A DNA stretch of 64,000 nt, taken from Lachnospiraceae bacterium UBA7205. Its GTDB lineage: Bacteria; Bacillota; Clostridia; Lachnospirales; Lachnospiraceae. The stretch lies in NCBI GenBank assembly GCA_002490665.1, contig DKUL01000065.1:61137-125136 (forward strand), in the 5' to 3' direction. The translations under genes and the position numbers were made by a program. The stretch's first letter is position 1; every line of letters begins with the position of its first letter. The notes below the pieces were generated by a model. It worked only from the letters and a program-made list of their open reading frames with translations. It was not told the DNA's origin and did no database searches. Of this stretch, positions 25,911-34,218 are shown in pieces.

Positions 25911-26975
25911 TTAGCTCGTTGCATTCGTAACGGCTGCTATTGTCACAAAAAATAAAGTAGTGACTGTTATTAATATCCGGAGAAGCATAAACCCCGCCTC
26001 CGATATGTACTCAATGCACTTCATCATCTGCTTTTCTCCACAGATGCTTCCCAGGGCCCCGCTCACCTTGATAATGAGGAGTATCATAAACGCTTTCAGA
26101 ACCGGAGCCGCTATCAGCAGCACAATCACCACGAGTATCAGTACGCCAAGACTGTTTTTTACCGCAATTGCGGATGCCAGTGTCACACTTGACACGGACT
26201 CGACAATATCGCCGATTCCCGGGATTGCCCCTGCCGTTTTTTGAATGACCGTATTGTTTGCCTTATCAATTACAGGCGTTATTATCACTTGCAGGATACT
26301 GCTTCCCGATATCAGCACAACCATCATTTTCAGCACCCACTGTATGCCCTTTTTCATCAGCTCCATTAGTCCCTTAAACCGTTCCTCCCCCCATATGCTC
26401 TCCACTACGCCAAGCATGACGTATCCCTCAACCACTGTCGTCAGTGATGCCGCCATAATTCCTTCTATCAGGCACAGAAACCCTAAAAGCAGCTTGTAAA
26501 ATATCAGCGCCGTCAGTCCGGAGCCCGCCGCGGCAATACATATCATATACGCCGGTATCATCAGCTTGAGAAATTCAATCATCTGTTCCATCGCATCATT
26601 CACAATCCCGAGCACGCTGTGGAATGCGTCGATAAGCACCACCAGCTGGCATATGATAAAAAACGTCCTCGCTGCCTTTGCCGCCCCCTCATTTTTCAGG
26701 GCAGACATCAGGTTACTCACAAGCGCCACCAGTATAAACAAAACCAGCACGGATACGAAAAGTCGTTTCCATCCATCAATAACACTCGTTACCGAATTTG
26801 CGATATACCGCCAGAACAAACCCGGGTCCAGCACCCAGTTTCCCTTCAATACATCCTCTATGAAGTCCATGGAATTTGTATTCTGCCCTGGAAGCAGCTC
26901 GCGCAGCAGTTTATCGAGTATGCTTAAATCAGGAAGTATGTCCACCTCCTGCCACAAACTTATGTCCTGACTCAT
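25911..26975 (-). CDS. spoIIIAE: Stage III sporulation protein AE (SpoIIIAE)
   Basis: SpoIIIAE is a polytopic membrane component of the SpoIIIA-SpoIIQ channel. The 354-residue product has about seven to eight hydrophobic helices from residue 60 onward, and the conserved segment AGAIPGIGDIVESVSSVTLASA around residue 245 (seen as PGIGDIVESV). Its ATG overlaps the stop of spoIIIAD by four bases, typical of translational coupling. Confidence 0.95.
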   Translation of the reverse strand: MSQDISLWQEVDILPDLSILDKLLRELLPGQNTNSMDFIEDVLKGNWVLDPGLFWRYIANSVTSVIDGWKRLFVSVLVLFILVALVSNLMSALKNEGAAKAARTFFIICQLVVLIDAFHSVLGIVNDAMEQMIEFLKLMIPAYMICIAAAGSGLTALIFYKLLLGFLCLIEGIMAASLTTVVEGYVMLGVVESIWGEERFKGLMELMKKGIQWVLKMMVVLISGSSILQVIITPVIDKANNTVIQKTAGAIPGIGDIVESVSSVTLASAIAVKNSLGVLILVVIVLLIAAPVLKAFMILLIIKVSGALGSICGEKQMMKCIEYISEAGFMLLRILITVTTLFFVTIAAVTNATS

Positions 26976-27352
26976 CTCATCATTCCCTCAAGCATGTTTA
27001 TCATGATTCTGATTACAGGAAACCCAGCAACCATAATGGCAATTTTTCCGAACAGCTCAATATGGCTGCTCAGTGCCGAATGTCCCGAATCCTTGCACAG
27101 ATTTGCGGCAAATTCACAGATATACGTGATGCCGATAAGCTTTAGCAGCAGGGATATGTATGCGGCATTTCCGCCGAGAATCGACTCCCAGTTCCTCAAC
27201 TCTTCCACTGCCTTCCCAAGCACGCCGATTACCCTTATCGCGATAAAAAAACTCACAAGAATAATAATCAGTGTCGCATATTCCGGCTTGTCTTTCTTCA
27301 ATATAATTGACGCAAAAAGTCCTGCGAGGGCAAGTACACAGATTTCAAGCAT
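26972..27352 (-). CDS. spoIIIAD: Stage III sporulation protein AD (SpoIIIAD)
   Basis: This 126-residue, three-to-four helix membrane protein matches SpoIIIAD in length and position and contains LLKLIGITYICEFAANLCKDSG, part of which (YICEFAANLCKDSG) is highly characteristic. It works with SpoIIIAC and AE in the mother-cell membrane. Confidence 0.95.
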   Translation of the reverse strand: MLEICVLALAGLFASIILKKDKPEYATLIIILVSFFIAIRVIGVLGKAVEELRNWESILGGNAAYISLLLKLIGITYICEFAANLCKDSGHSALSSHIELFGKIAIMVAGFPVIRIMINMLEGMMR

Positions 27353-27384
27353 CTCCTACACCTTCCCTTCCCATATGCATTGCT

Positions 27385-27579
27385 TCACAGTGCAAACAAA
27401 TCCTGTATCATCTGAAAAAGCTGATATATGTACGGAACAATCCATGAAAGCACCAGCACCAGCCCGGCAAGACTAATCAGAAATGCGTGCTCCTCCCTGC
27501 CGCTATGTTTTAATACCTGTCCCAGAATCGTTATCAATATACCAACTGCTGCGATCTTAAATATCAGACTGACTTCCAT
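27385..27579 (-). CDS. spoIIIAC: Stage III sporulation protein AC (SpoIIIAC)
   Basis: The 64-residue product has two membrane helices and the SpoIIIAC signature LIFKIAAVGILITIL...GREEHAFL. I use the ATG at 27579 (MEVSLIFKIA) because the family starts there and GGGG lies six bases upstream; an in-frame GTG at 27597 would add six residues. Confidence 0.93.
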   Translation of the reverse strand: MEVSLIFKIAAVGILITILGQVLKHSGREEHAFLISLAGLVLVLSWIVPYIYQLFQMIQDLFAL

Positions 27580-27603
27580 CTTCATCCCCATTTCCACATA
27601 TTC

Positions 27604-28125
27604 TTATAAAAATAATATGATACACAATATCCCAGTAAGCGTGCTGAGTGCCTTTATCAGCCTGCTGTTCTCATCCTTCTTTGTTTTAAGCCTGTCTATT
27701 TCATTATCGAGCTCCATCTCGAAAAGCCCAAGCGCCTCCACCTGCAGCTGCCCGCCCTCATACGCAAAACAATTCCCCATTTTTTCCAGATACCCCATTC
27801 CCATCTGGGAAACATTCGTTCCCATCTTCATTTCCTGAACCATCTCATTCCATATGAGAAGCAGCGTCATTCCGTCCCGCTCTTTCATTCTTTGTGAAAC
27901 CTTTTGGAAAAAAGCGTCATACGGCTGCCCAGCCTTCTCCGATACCATGTCAAAGATTTCTTCCATCGGCCTGTGTAAATATGTGATTTCTCCCATCATA
28001 TACACTAGTATCTGTTTTTGCATTTTCAAATGCTGTATGTCCCTGTTCATTTCACCGCAGAGAGACCATCCAAATCCAAGCGCGCCTGTCATTACGCAGG
28101 CGCCCGCAATAAGCTTTTGCCACAT
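27604..28125 (-). CDS. spoIIIAB: Stage III sporulation protein AB (SpoIIIAB)
   Basis: SpoIIIAB resembles type II secretion GspF-like membrane proteins. The 173-residue product has an N-terminal membrane helix (LIAGACVMTGALGFGWSLC), a helical cytoplasmic part with MGEITYLHRPMEEIFD, and a C-terminal membrane helix ending LTGILCIILFL. It overlaps spoIIIAA by 34 bases. Confidence 0.94.
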   Translation of the reverse strand: MWQKLIAGACVMTGALGFGWSLCGEMNRDIQHLKMQKQILVYMMGEITYLHRPMEEIFDMVSEKAGQPYDAFFQKVSQRMKERDGMTLLLIWNEMVQEMKMGTNVSQMGMGYLEKMGNCFAYEGGQLQVEALGLFEMELDNEIDRLKTKKDENSRLIKALSTLTGILCIILFL

Positions 28126-29027
28126 ATTGTATTCCCCTCCTTGTCATAAATTTCAAAATACCTGTCCATATTCTCATCTGCCGACAATACGACAAACCTA
28201 TCAATCAGCTTTAATTTCAATATCTTCTCCATATCACCCTTATGCCGGATGTCTTCCAGTGAACTTCCATGCACTGTCGACACGATGCTACACCCGCTCA
28301 CGCCTGCATGAAGAATTGCCTGCGCATCCGTGCATTTCCCGATCTCGTCGATGGCTATCACCCTTGGCGCAAACGTCCGGACCAGTATGGAAATTCCCTG
28401 CTGCTTATCGCCTCCCGTAATCACATCTGTGCGCTCGCCGCAGTCAAGCATGGCGCTTCCCCGATAGGCGCCTGCAATCTCACCTCTCTCATCCACAACG
28501 CCTACATTGCATCCCGCGTACCCATCCATTCCGTTTGACAACAGGCGGATGATGTCCCTTAGCAGGGTTGTCTTACCAACGCCCGGCGGTGAAATTATCA
28601 GCGTATTCAATGGTGCCTTTTCCCTTGAATAGAGATGCCTGATGATTCTGTCTGCAATCCTTTTATGTTCGTGCGCCAGCCTGATATTCATATAGCGGAT
28701 ATACTTGGCAATGAATCGTCCGTTTTCCGCAGCCGTGAGTTCCCCGGTGATTCCAATCCGGTGGCCGCCCTCGACCATAAGATATCCCTGTCTGCGCTCC
28801 TCCTCGTAGGCATAAACGGAGTCATGGCACAGATAGCGGAATATTTCATCCATCTCCCGCTCACCATATATCAGCGCCAGTCTGTATTCCCTGTCGGACA
28901 GCACCCGCACCGGCTGGTTGACGCGCAGCCTGATTTCCTGGACCTTTTCAAAGTCCACCCCGCTTCTTTCCCAGCCGCTTCTAAGTCCCTGCGGAAAAAA
29001 CTGTAGAATCCGGTTATCCGCCGCCAT
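28092..29027 (-). CDS. spoIIIAA: Stage III sporulation protein AA (SpoIIIAA), secretion-type ATPase
   Basis: SpoIIIAA is the motor ATPase of the SpoIIIA complex, related to type II/IV secretion ATPases. The 311-residue protein carries Walker A ISPPGVGKTTLLRD, Walker B-like VIAIDEIG, and the IVSTVHGSSLED arm. The ATG at 29027 (MAADNRILQFF) has AAGGGGGA upstream; the frame extends to 29147 without a start site. It is the first gene of the eight-gene operon and lies behind a sigma-E-like promoter. Confidence 0.95.
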   Translation of the reverse strand: MAADNRILQFFPQGLRSGWERSGVDFEKVQEIRLRVNQPVRVLSDREYRLALIYGEREMDEIFRYLCHDSVYAYEEERRQGYLMVEGGHRIGITGELTAAENGRFIAKYIRYMNIRLAHEHKRIADRIIRHLYSREKAPLNTLIISPPGVGKTTLLRDIIRLLSNGMDGYAGCNVGVVDERGEIAGAYRGSAMLDCGERTDVITGGDKQQGISILVRTFAPRVIAIDEIGKCTDAQAILHAGVSGCSIVSTVHGSSLEDIRHKGDMEKILKLKLIDRFVVLSADENMDRYFEIYDKEGNTICGKSLLRAPA

Positions 29028-29093
29028 TGTATATTCCCCCTTTTTCGATGCAACGCCTGGATGGAAGCCAGACAGCAAACTAGTCCATACCTC

Positions 29094-29122
29094 AATATAT
29101 GTCCCAAAATCTAAAATATGAG
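29094..29122 (-). promoter_or_regulatory. Sigma-E-like promoter of the spoIIIA operon
   Basis: On the minus strand CTCATATT (-35) and CATATATT (-10) are separated by 13 bp, close to the Bacillus sigma-E consensus GTCATATT / CATACAnT. It sits about 70 bases before the spoIIIAA start, as expected for mother-cell expression. Confidence 0.65.
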
Positions 29123-29231
29123 CATTGAAGAAAAACAATCCCCACAATTATTTGCCATCCAAAACAGAATATGGTAAAATGCGATTAAAGTATGACTGCA
29201 ACCTGAAAAATCTTATACGGAGGTATATGAC

Positions 29232-29849
29232 ATGCAAGGCATGAAAGAAAAACTGCACACCGGAGAGCTCTATCTCCCAAATGACGAGGAAATCATAAAG
29301 GAACAAATTGCCTGTCAGGACAAGCTGTGCGAATACAACCTGACCAAGCCATCCGAATCAGAAAAAAGAACCAAAATGCTCAAAGAAATGCTCGGAGACT
29401 GCGGGGAAGGGGTCTATATTGAGGCTCCTTTCTATGCAAACTGGGGCGGCCACCACTGCCATTTTGGAAAAATGGTCTATGCCAATTACCATCTGACATG
29501 TGTCGATGACACACACATCTATATCGGGGACTATACCATGATTGGCCCGAACGTGACCATTGCAACCGCAGGACATCCGATTTTGCCCGAACTGCGCGAA
29601 CAGGTCTACCAGTATAACATGCCTGTCCATATTGGCAGAAACTGCTGGATTGGCGCCGGCGCAATCATCCTGCCAGGCATCACCATCGGGGACAACACGG
29701 TAATCGGCGCAGGAAGCGTGGTGACGAAGGATATCCCCGCAGGCGTTGTCGCCGTCGGAAATCCCTGCCAGATTCTGCGCGAAATCAACGAACATGACAA
29801 AGAATACTATTATAAAGACAGAAAAATCACAATCAGCACAGAAAAATAG
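29232..29849 (+). CDS. Sugar O-acetyltransferase (maltose/galactoside acetyltransferase family)
   Basis: This enzyme transfers acetyl from acetyl-CoA to a sugar hydroxyl. The 205-residue protein has the N-terminal maltose acetyltransferase helical domain (MKEKLHTGELYLPNDEE) and a left-handed parallel beta-helix of hexapeptide repeats (IGRNCWIGAGAIILPGITIG, NTVIGAGSVVTKDIP). The catalytic His is likely in TAGHPILPE. GGAGG lies seven bases before the ATG. It is a single gene convergent with the NSS transporter gene. Confidence 0.93.
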   Translation: MQGMKEKLHTGELYLPNDEEIIKEQIACQDKLCEYNLTKPSESEKRTKMLKEMLGDCGEGVYIEAPFYANWGGHHCHFGKMVYANYHLTCVDDTHIYIGDYTMIGPNVTIATAGHPILPELREQVYQYNMPVHIGRNCWIGAGAIILPGITIGDNTVIGAGSVVTKDIPAGVVAVGNPCQILREINEHDKEYYYKDRKITISTEK

Positions 29850-29860
29850 AGTATGCAGAA

Positions 29861-29902
29861 AAGGGTCTGCCGGAAAATGCAATCATTTCCCGGCAGACCC
29901 TT
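29861..29902. terminator. Bidirectional terminator
   Basis: A perfect 13-bp stem (AAGGGTCTGCCGG / CCGGCAGACCCTT) lies between the convergent acetyltransferase and NSS transporter genes and is followed by TCATTTTAT. Confidence 0.9.
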
Positions 29903-29916
29903 CATTTTATATGTTC

Positions 29917-31323
29917 TTATATAATTGTCAGAATACCTACCGACTTTAACAGTAAAATCACCAGTAATATCGGTGCAATATACTGTATCATCACAACATA
30001 CAGCCGCTTCCTGCCAAATTTGCTTCCCGCCTTCTCCACCTCGTCAATCACCGCTTTCGGCTTCAGCACCCAGCCAATCAGAATGCATGTTCCAATTGCA
30101 ACCAGCGGCATCAGCAGATTGTTGCTGATGTAATCCATAATGTCCAGAATCTGTGCGACCGCCCCATTTGGCAGTTTGATTTCAAAATACAGCCTGTTGT
30201 ACCCAAGGCACACAATCACGCCGCCGACAATCGCAATGACCGTCTCGACAGCCGCCGCTTTCACGCGCGTCATATGGAACTTGTCCATAAAACTCGAAAC
30301 GACCGCCTCCATAACCGACACGGCACTCGTAATCGCCGCAAACAGCACCATCGCAAAGAACAGGCATCCCACAAGATTGCCAATCCTGCCCATCGAGGCA
30401 AAGACCTTCGGCAAAGACACGAACATCAGGCTCGGACCCGACGCAGCCATGCCTTCCCTGCCCATAAACGTGTACACTGCAGGGATAATCATGACACCCG
30501 CCAGAAACGCCACTGCCGTGTCAAAAATTTCAATCTGATTAATGGATTTCACCAGGTTGGCATCATCCTTGACATAGGAGCCATACGCAACCATAATGCC
30601 CATCGCCACGCTGAGACTGAAAAACAGCTGCCCCATTGCATCGAGAAGCACCGTGAAAAATCCCTTTACCGTCATGCCGCTCAGGTCAGGAATCACATAA
30701 ATCAAAAATCCCTCCATGCCTGTCCTCGCCATGCCGGATTCATCCTCATAATGAATCGTCAGTGAAAAGAACGCAATGCCGACAACCAGCAGCAGCAGTA
30801 ACGGCATCAGCACCTTTGAGGACGACTCAATTCCCTTATTAATTCCGCGGAATACGATAAACGCCACCATCAGCAGGAAAACCGCCAGCAGTACAATCGG
30901 CTGCCATGACCCGGTAATAAATCCTGTAAAATAACCATCCTCTGCCGCAGCAGCCCCGCCGCCAGTCAGATACGCAAGAAAATACTTTACTACCCATCCG
31001 CCAATCACGCAGTAATATGGCATGATAATAACCGGCACAAGACATGCGAACACACCGAGGAATCCCCACTTGGCGCTTAATTTCGAATATGCGGTCAAAG
31101 GGCTCTGTTTTGTCTTTCTCCCAATCGCAATCTCCGTCGTGAGCAGCGTAAACCCAAACGTGAGCGCCAGTATCAGGTAAATCACCAGAAACAGTCCGCC
31201 GCCGTCCTTTGCCGCCAGATACGGAAACCGCCAGATATTGCCCAGCCCGACCGCACTGCCCGCCGCCGTCAGCACAAACCCAATCGAGCCTGAAAATGAA
31301 TTTCTGTTTTTCTCTTTTTTCAT
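29917..31323 (-). CDS. Sodium-dependent NSS family amino acid/amine transporter
   Basis: This 468-residue sodium symporter of the LeuT fold imports an amino acid or amine. The start of helix 1 is unmistakable (FVLTAAGSAVGLGNIWRFPYLAAKDGGG), seen as GSAVGLGNIWRFPYLA, including the sodium and substrate site residues. About eleven to twelve helices follow. It ends with a hydrophobic helix (IAPILLVILLLKSVGILTII). The substrate cannot be assigned by eye. A 23-codon ORF with its own ribosome binding site precedes it by eight bases. Confidence 0.94.
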   Translation of the reverse strand: MKKEKNRNSFSGSIGFVLTAAGSAVGLGNIWRFPYLAAKDGGGLFLVIYLILALTFGFTLLTTEIAIGRKTKQSPLTAYSKLSAKWGFLGVFACLVPVIIMPYYCVIGGWVVKYFLAYLTGGGAAAAEDGYFTGFITGSWQPIVLLAVFLLMVAFIVFRGINKGIESSSKVLMPLLLLLVVGIAFFSLTIHYEDESGMARTGMEGFLIYVIPDLSGMTVKGFFTVLLDAMGQLFFSLSVAMGIMVAYGSYVKDDANLVKSINQIEIFDTAVAFLAGVMIIPAVYTFMGREGMAASGPSLMFVSLPKVFASMGRIGNLVGCLFFAMVLFAAITSAVSVMEAVVSSFMDKFHMTRVKAAAVETVIAIVGGVIVCLGYNRLYFEIKLPNGAVAQILDIMDYISNNLLMPLVAIGTCILIGWVLKPKAVIDEVEKAGSKFGRKRLYVVMIQYIAPILLVILLLKSVGILTII

Positions 31324-31331
31324 AACGCTTC

Positions 31332-31403
31332 CTATGCCTCCCCAAACGTATACGGATATCCCAGCTTCCGCATAAAATCAGCCGCCTGTAAAAATATCCC
31401 CAT
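31332..31403 (-). CDS. Possible 23-residue peptide just upstream of the NSS transporter
   Basis: An ATG at 31403 lies seven bases after GGAGG and opens a 23-codon ORF (starts MGIFLQAADF, ends YTFGEA) that stops eight bases before the transporter ATG. Its last codons overlap the Shine-Dalgarno region of the transporter. It has no clear membrane helix, unlike MetS-type NSS small subunits. It may be a leader peptide coupling translation or a tiny accessory protein. Evidence is positional only. Confidence 0.5.
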   Translation of the reverse strand: MGIFLQAADFMRKLGYPYTFGEA

Positions 31404-31519
31404 CTCTCTTCCTCCGTTTTCCAATATGCCTTATAACACCTTGCCTGCCGCATTTATACAACGTAAATAAACAGCGCAATTGTTATAAGTATACTATCTT
31501 ATGGGGCATATGTAAATCA

Positions 31520-31717
31520 TTATTTCAAAAAAGCGCGGATTCTAAAATTTGAAATATTTGAATTTGCAAGGACGAGGGACACCGCACTCTCGGCAGCAGC
31601 CTCCTCTCCAATTGTATCCTGCTTATACCACACCCCATTTCTGTAAAACTTGTTCTGAGAACCGCCGCTGTCTCTCGAAATTACTCTGTACAAATCAGAA
31701 ATATCATAACTTTCCAA
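31520..31717 (-). pseudogene. Truncated HipA-like fragment
   Basis: A 65-residue ORF starts at a TTG nine bases after GGGAGG. It reads like the beginning of HipA/CtkA-type kinases seen in Clostridia (SGGSQNKFYRNGVWYKQD, GEEAAAESAVSLVLANSNI), but breaks off where the kinase body should continue. Its start overlaps the repaired end of the upstream partner gene. I treat it as the remnant of a longer gene; the family link is from memory of similar proteins, not a search. Confidence 0.5.
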
Positions 31718-32050
31718 GGTTCACATCCTCCCATGTCAGCTTTTCTCCCTCAAACCGGATCCACATATAATCATCCCATCCCAGAGGAAACCGTGCGTTT
31801 TCCTGACAATATCCCATGGATTATAGGACTCTAACCCTAAATCCTTCAGGAAAATATCTTTGGACGCATTGCATTCTTCAAAACACCGCTCCTCGAAAAA
31901 TTGATTCACATAGAAAACATCAAACGGCGGAACTGCAAACATATTTTCGACCACATTGTCCGTATAGGAAATCACCTCCACTTTATTCCCATGAACTTCC
32001 ACATGCGCAGTCATTTTATCCTTCCACATTGTATCGAACACAATATCCAT
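31704..32050 (-). pseudogene. Small partner gene of the HipA-like module, frameshifted by a 5-bp duplication
   Basis: The ORF starts at 32050 (GGAGGG upstream) and as read ends at 31736 with an aberrant tail. The tandem ATCCC-ATCCC at 31773-31782 is the likely lesion: removing one copy restores a frame ending HGFLWDDYMWIRFEGEKLTW and stopping at 31704, which matches my memory of small proteins that precede HipA-like genes in Clostridia. The core contains FLKDLGLESYNPWDIVRKTHG. Function unknown; possibly an antitoxin-side or accessory protein. Confidence 0.55.
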
Positions 32051-32176
32051 CCGGCACCCTCCTTTTTTCCTTTTATGGTATCATCCTTCCGCCGTATTAT
32101 CAAGCAGAACCTATATGTAAGCATCACATGAATTTTTTACTGCAAAGATTATCCAAAAAATTGTGTATTGCTGTCA

Positions 32177-32205
32177 TTGTCACTATGTTAAACTTTTATC
32201 ATAAT
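32177..32205 (+). promoter_or_regulatory. Sigma-A-like promoter of the GH5 gene
   Basis: TTGTCA and CATAAT are separated by 17 bp. Transcription would start near 32212, so the hairpin repeat at 32221 would lie in the 5' untranslated region. Confidence 0.55.
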
Positions 32206-32220
32206 CGCGATTACATCACC

Positions 32221-32258
32221 TTATACTGAGCGGTCAGTCTTTTCAACTGCCAGTATAA
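32221..32258. repeat. Dispersed hairpin repeat, copy 2
   Basis: The same unit as at 17564. Outer arms TTATACTG/CAGTATAA are identical; the inner arm is changed to ACTGC, which still pairs with GCGGT through a G-U wobble, hinting that the structure is maintained. It ends nine bases before the GGGAGG of the GH5 gene. Confidence 0.85.
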
Positions 32259-32279
32259 AAAAATTATGGGAGGATATTG

Positions 32280-34148
32280 ATGAAAATAAAGAATTACAAA
32301 CAGAACAGCTATCTCACGGCAGCCATTCTTACAGTGACCATTACAGCAGGCTGCCTCACCGGATGCAGCAAAAACAGCGATGGCGGCACGTCAGCAACAG
32401 CGCAAGCCAACACTGCTTCCCCATCCACAGAATCGGCAGAAAACGTCCCCACAGCTCCGGAAAACGAAGCCGCACAGGGAACTGACGATTCAAAGGATTT
32501 AACGGCACTGGATCTCTCTAAACTGATGGGAAACGGCATCAATCTGGGAAATACCATGGAGGCATATGGGCGTCCCGAACTTGGCATCGATGCGGATGCA
32601 TCCGAGTACGAAACCTTCTGGGGACAGCCAGTCACCACCGAGGAAATGATTGCGGGCATAAAAAGCTCCGGATTTGACTCTATCCGAATCCCTGTCGCGT
32701 GGACAAACATGATGGATTTTGAAAATGGCGACTATACGATTGCCGACGCCTATCTCGACCGCGTTGACGAGCTGATTACATATGCCATCAATAATGGTAT
32801 GTACGTCATAATCAATGACCACTGGGACGGCAGCTGGTGGGGAATGTTTGGCTCTGCCACCGAGGAGACCAGGGAGACTGCCTTTACCATGTACACTTCC
32901 ATGTGGGCACAGCTTGCCGAGCGCTACAATGATTACGACGAATCCCTGATTTTTGAATCCGGAAACGAGGAACTCGGAAGCCGCCTGAACGACATTGACA
33001 TCTGCAAGGACTCCGGCAGCCTTTCCGAGGATGAATGCTATGAGATGACAAACCGCATCAACCAGACCTTTGTCGACACTGTCCGCGCCACCGGCGGCAA
33101 CAACGCAGACCGTTTTCTGCTGATTGCGGGCTACAATACCAATATTGCCAAAACCTGTGACGACCGTTTCAAAATGCCCAAAGACACCGTCCCTGATAAA
33201 CTGCTGGTGTCCGTCCACTATTACGACCCATGGAATTACTGCGGCACGGACAGCGGCACACAGTGGGGCACGCATGGGGAATACGAGACACAAAATGACG
33301 ACCTGAAAAAAATGACGAAATTTACAGAGCAGGGATATGGTGTGATCATCGGCGAATACGGCGTCTTAGCCAGAGCCGATGGCACGCTCAAGGACAGCAT
33401 CACTGCCTACACGGAAAATCTGCTTGACAACTGCGACCGCTACAACTTTGTGCCAATGCTCTGGGACACAAGCAGTTTCTTTGTCCGCTCCGAATTAAAA
33501 TTTTCTGATGACGACCTGCTTGCGCTCTACACCTCCCGAAACTATGCTGCACAGGAAAAGACCAGCGAGGAGGAACTGGCATCCGCAGCCACAGAACGCA
33601 TGGACACCGCGCTCGCCAATGCCCCCGAAGTTTTTGACACCTCCATTGATGTCTCCACACTCGACGGCTCGATTGCGTGGATTATGTTTAACAGCCGCGA
33701 CTGGTCTGTCGCTTACAGCTCCGGCGACACCTACAAGCCTGACGACAAGGCGGCAGGTCTTGTCGCGACAGATGCTGTCATCGACGGCGCAGGCACCTAC
33801 ACAATCGGCCTGGATTTCACCGGGACTGATGCCGGATTTGCTGAGGGCACCGCTTTCTCCGCAATTGGCATCTCCAACGCCGAAGCGCTCTATCCTGGCT
33901 ATACGATTGACATTAAGGAAATCGAAGTGAACGGAAAACCCTATGAGCTGACAGGAATGCCATACACCACCTCCGACGACGGAATCTGCACACGCATGAA
34001 CCTCTATAACGAGTGGGTGACAGACATTCCGGACACCGCACGCGTTACAGGCGGAAATGCCACGGATGCCACCGCCACAGTCGTTGATAACGAAACACTG
34101 GGACAAATCAAGACACTCAGGATTACCTTTGACTTTGTTGCCCCATAA
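32280..34148 (+). CDS. GH5 family glucanase/cellulase lipoprotein with C-terminal beta domain
   Basis: This 622-residue secreted enzyme should hydrolyse beta-1,4-glucans or related polysaccharides. It has a lipoprotein signal (ITAGCLTGC), a Ser/Thr/Ala-rich linker to residue about 75, and a GH5 TIM barrel (about 75-400) with MGNGINLGNTMEA, IRIPVAWTN and YVIINDHWD. The acid/base Glu is in ESGNEELG and the nucleophile Glu in IIGEYGVLA. Residues about 450-622 form an all-beta region (IAWIMFNSRDWSVAY...) like the carbohydrate-binding modules attached to clostridial endoglucanases. The ATG at 32280 follows GGGAGG by six bases. Confidence 0.92.
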   Translation: MKIKNYKQNSYLTAAILTVTITAGCLTGCSKNSDGGTSATAQANTASPSTESAENVPTAPENEAAQGTDDSKDLTALDLSKLMGNGINLGNTMEAYGRPELGIDADASEYETFWGQPVTTEEMIAGIKSSGFDSIRIPVAWTNMMDFENGDYTIADAYLDRVDELITYAINNGMYVIINDHWDGSWWGMFGSATEETRETAFTMYTSMWAQLAERYNDYDESLIFESGNEELGSRLNDIDICKDSGSLSEDECYEMTNRINQTFVDTVRATGGNNADRFLLIAGYNTNIAKTCDDRFKMPKDTVPDKLLVSVHYYDPWNYCGTDSGTQWGTHGEYETQNDDLKKMTKFTEQGYGVIIGEYGVLARADGTLKDSITAYTENLLDNCDRYNFVPMLWDTSSFFVRSELKFSDDDLLALYTSRNYAAQEKTSEEELASAATERMDTALANAPEVFDTSIDVSTLDGSIAWIMFNSRDWSVAYSSGDTYKPDDKAAGLVATDAVIDGAGTYTIGLDFTGTDAGFAEGTAFSAIGISNAEALYPGYTIDIKEIEVNGKPYELTGMPYTTSDDGICTRMNLYNEWVTDIPDTARVTGGNATDATATVVDNETLGQIKTLRITFDFVAP

Positions 34149-34175
34149 CATGATATACTACTGTCAAGTAAGGAA

Positions 34176-34212
34176 AAAGGCGCATGGTTTCATTACGATT
34201 CCATGCGCCTTT
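34176..34212. terminator. Bidirectional terminator
   Basis: A perfect 12-bp stem AAAGGCGCATGG / CCATGCGCCTTT lies between the converging GH5 and DUF4179-type genes. Confidence 0.9.
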
Positions 34213-34218
34213 ATGCTG

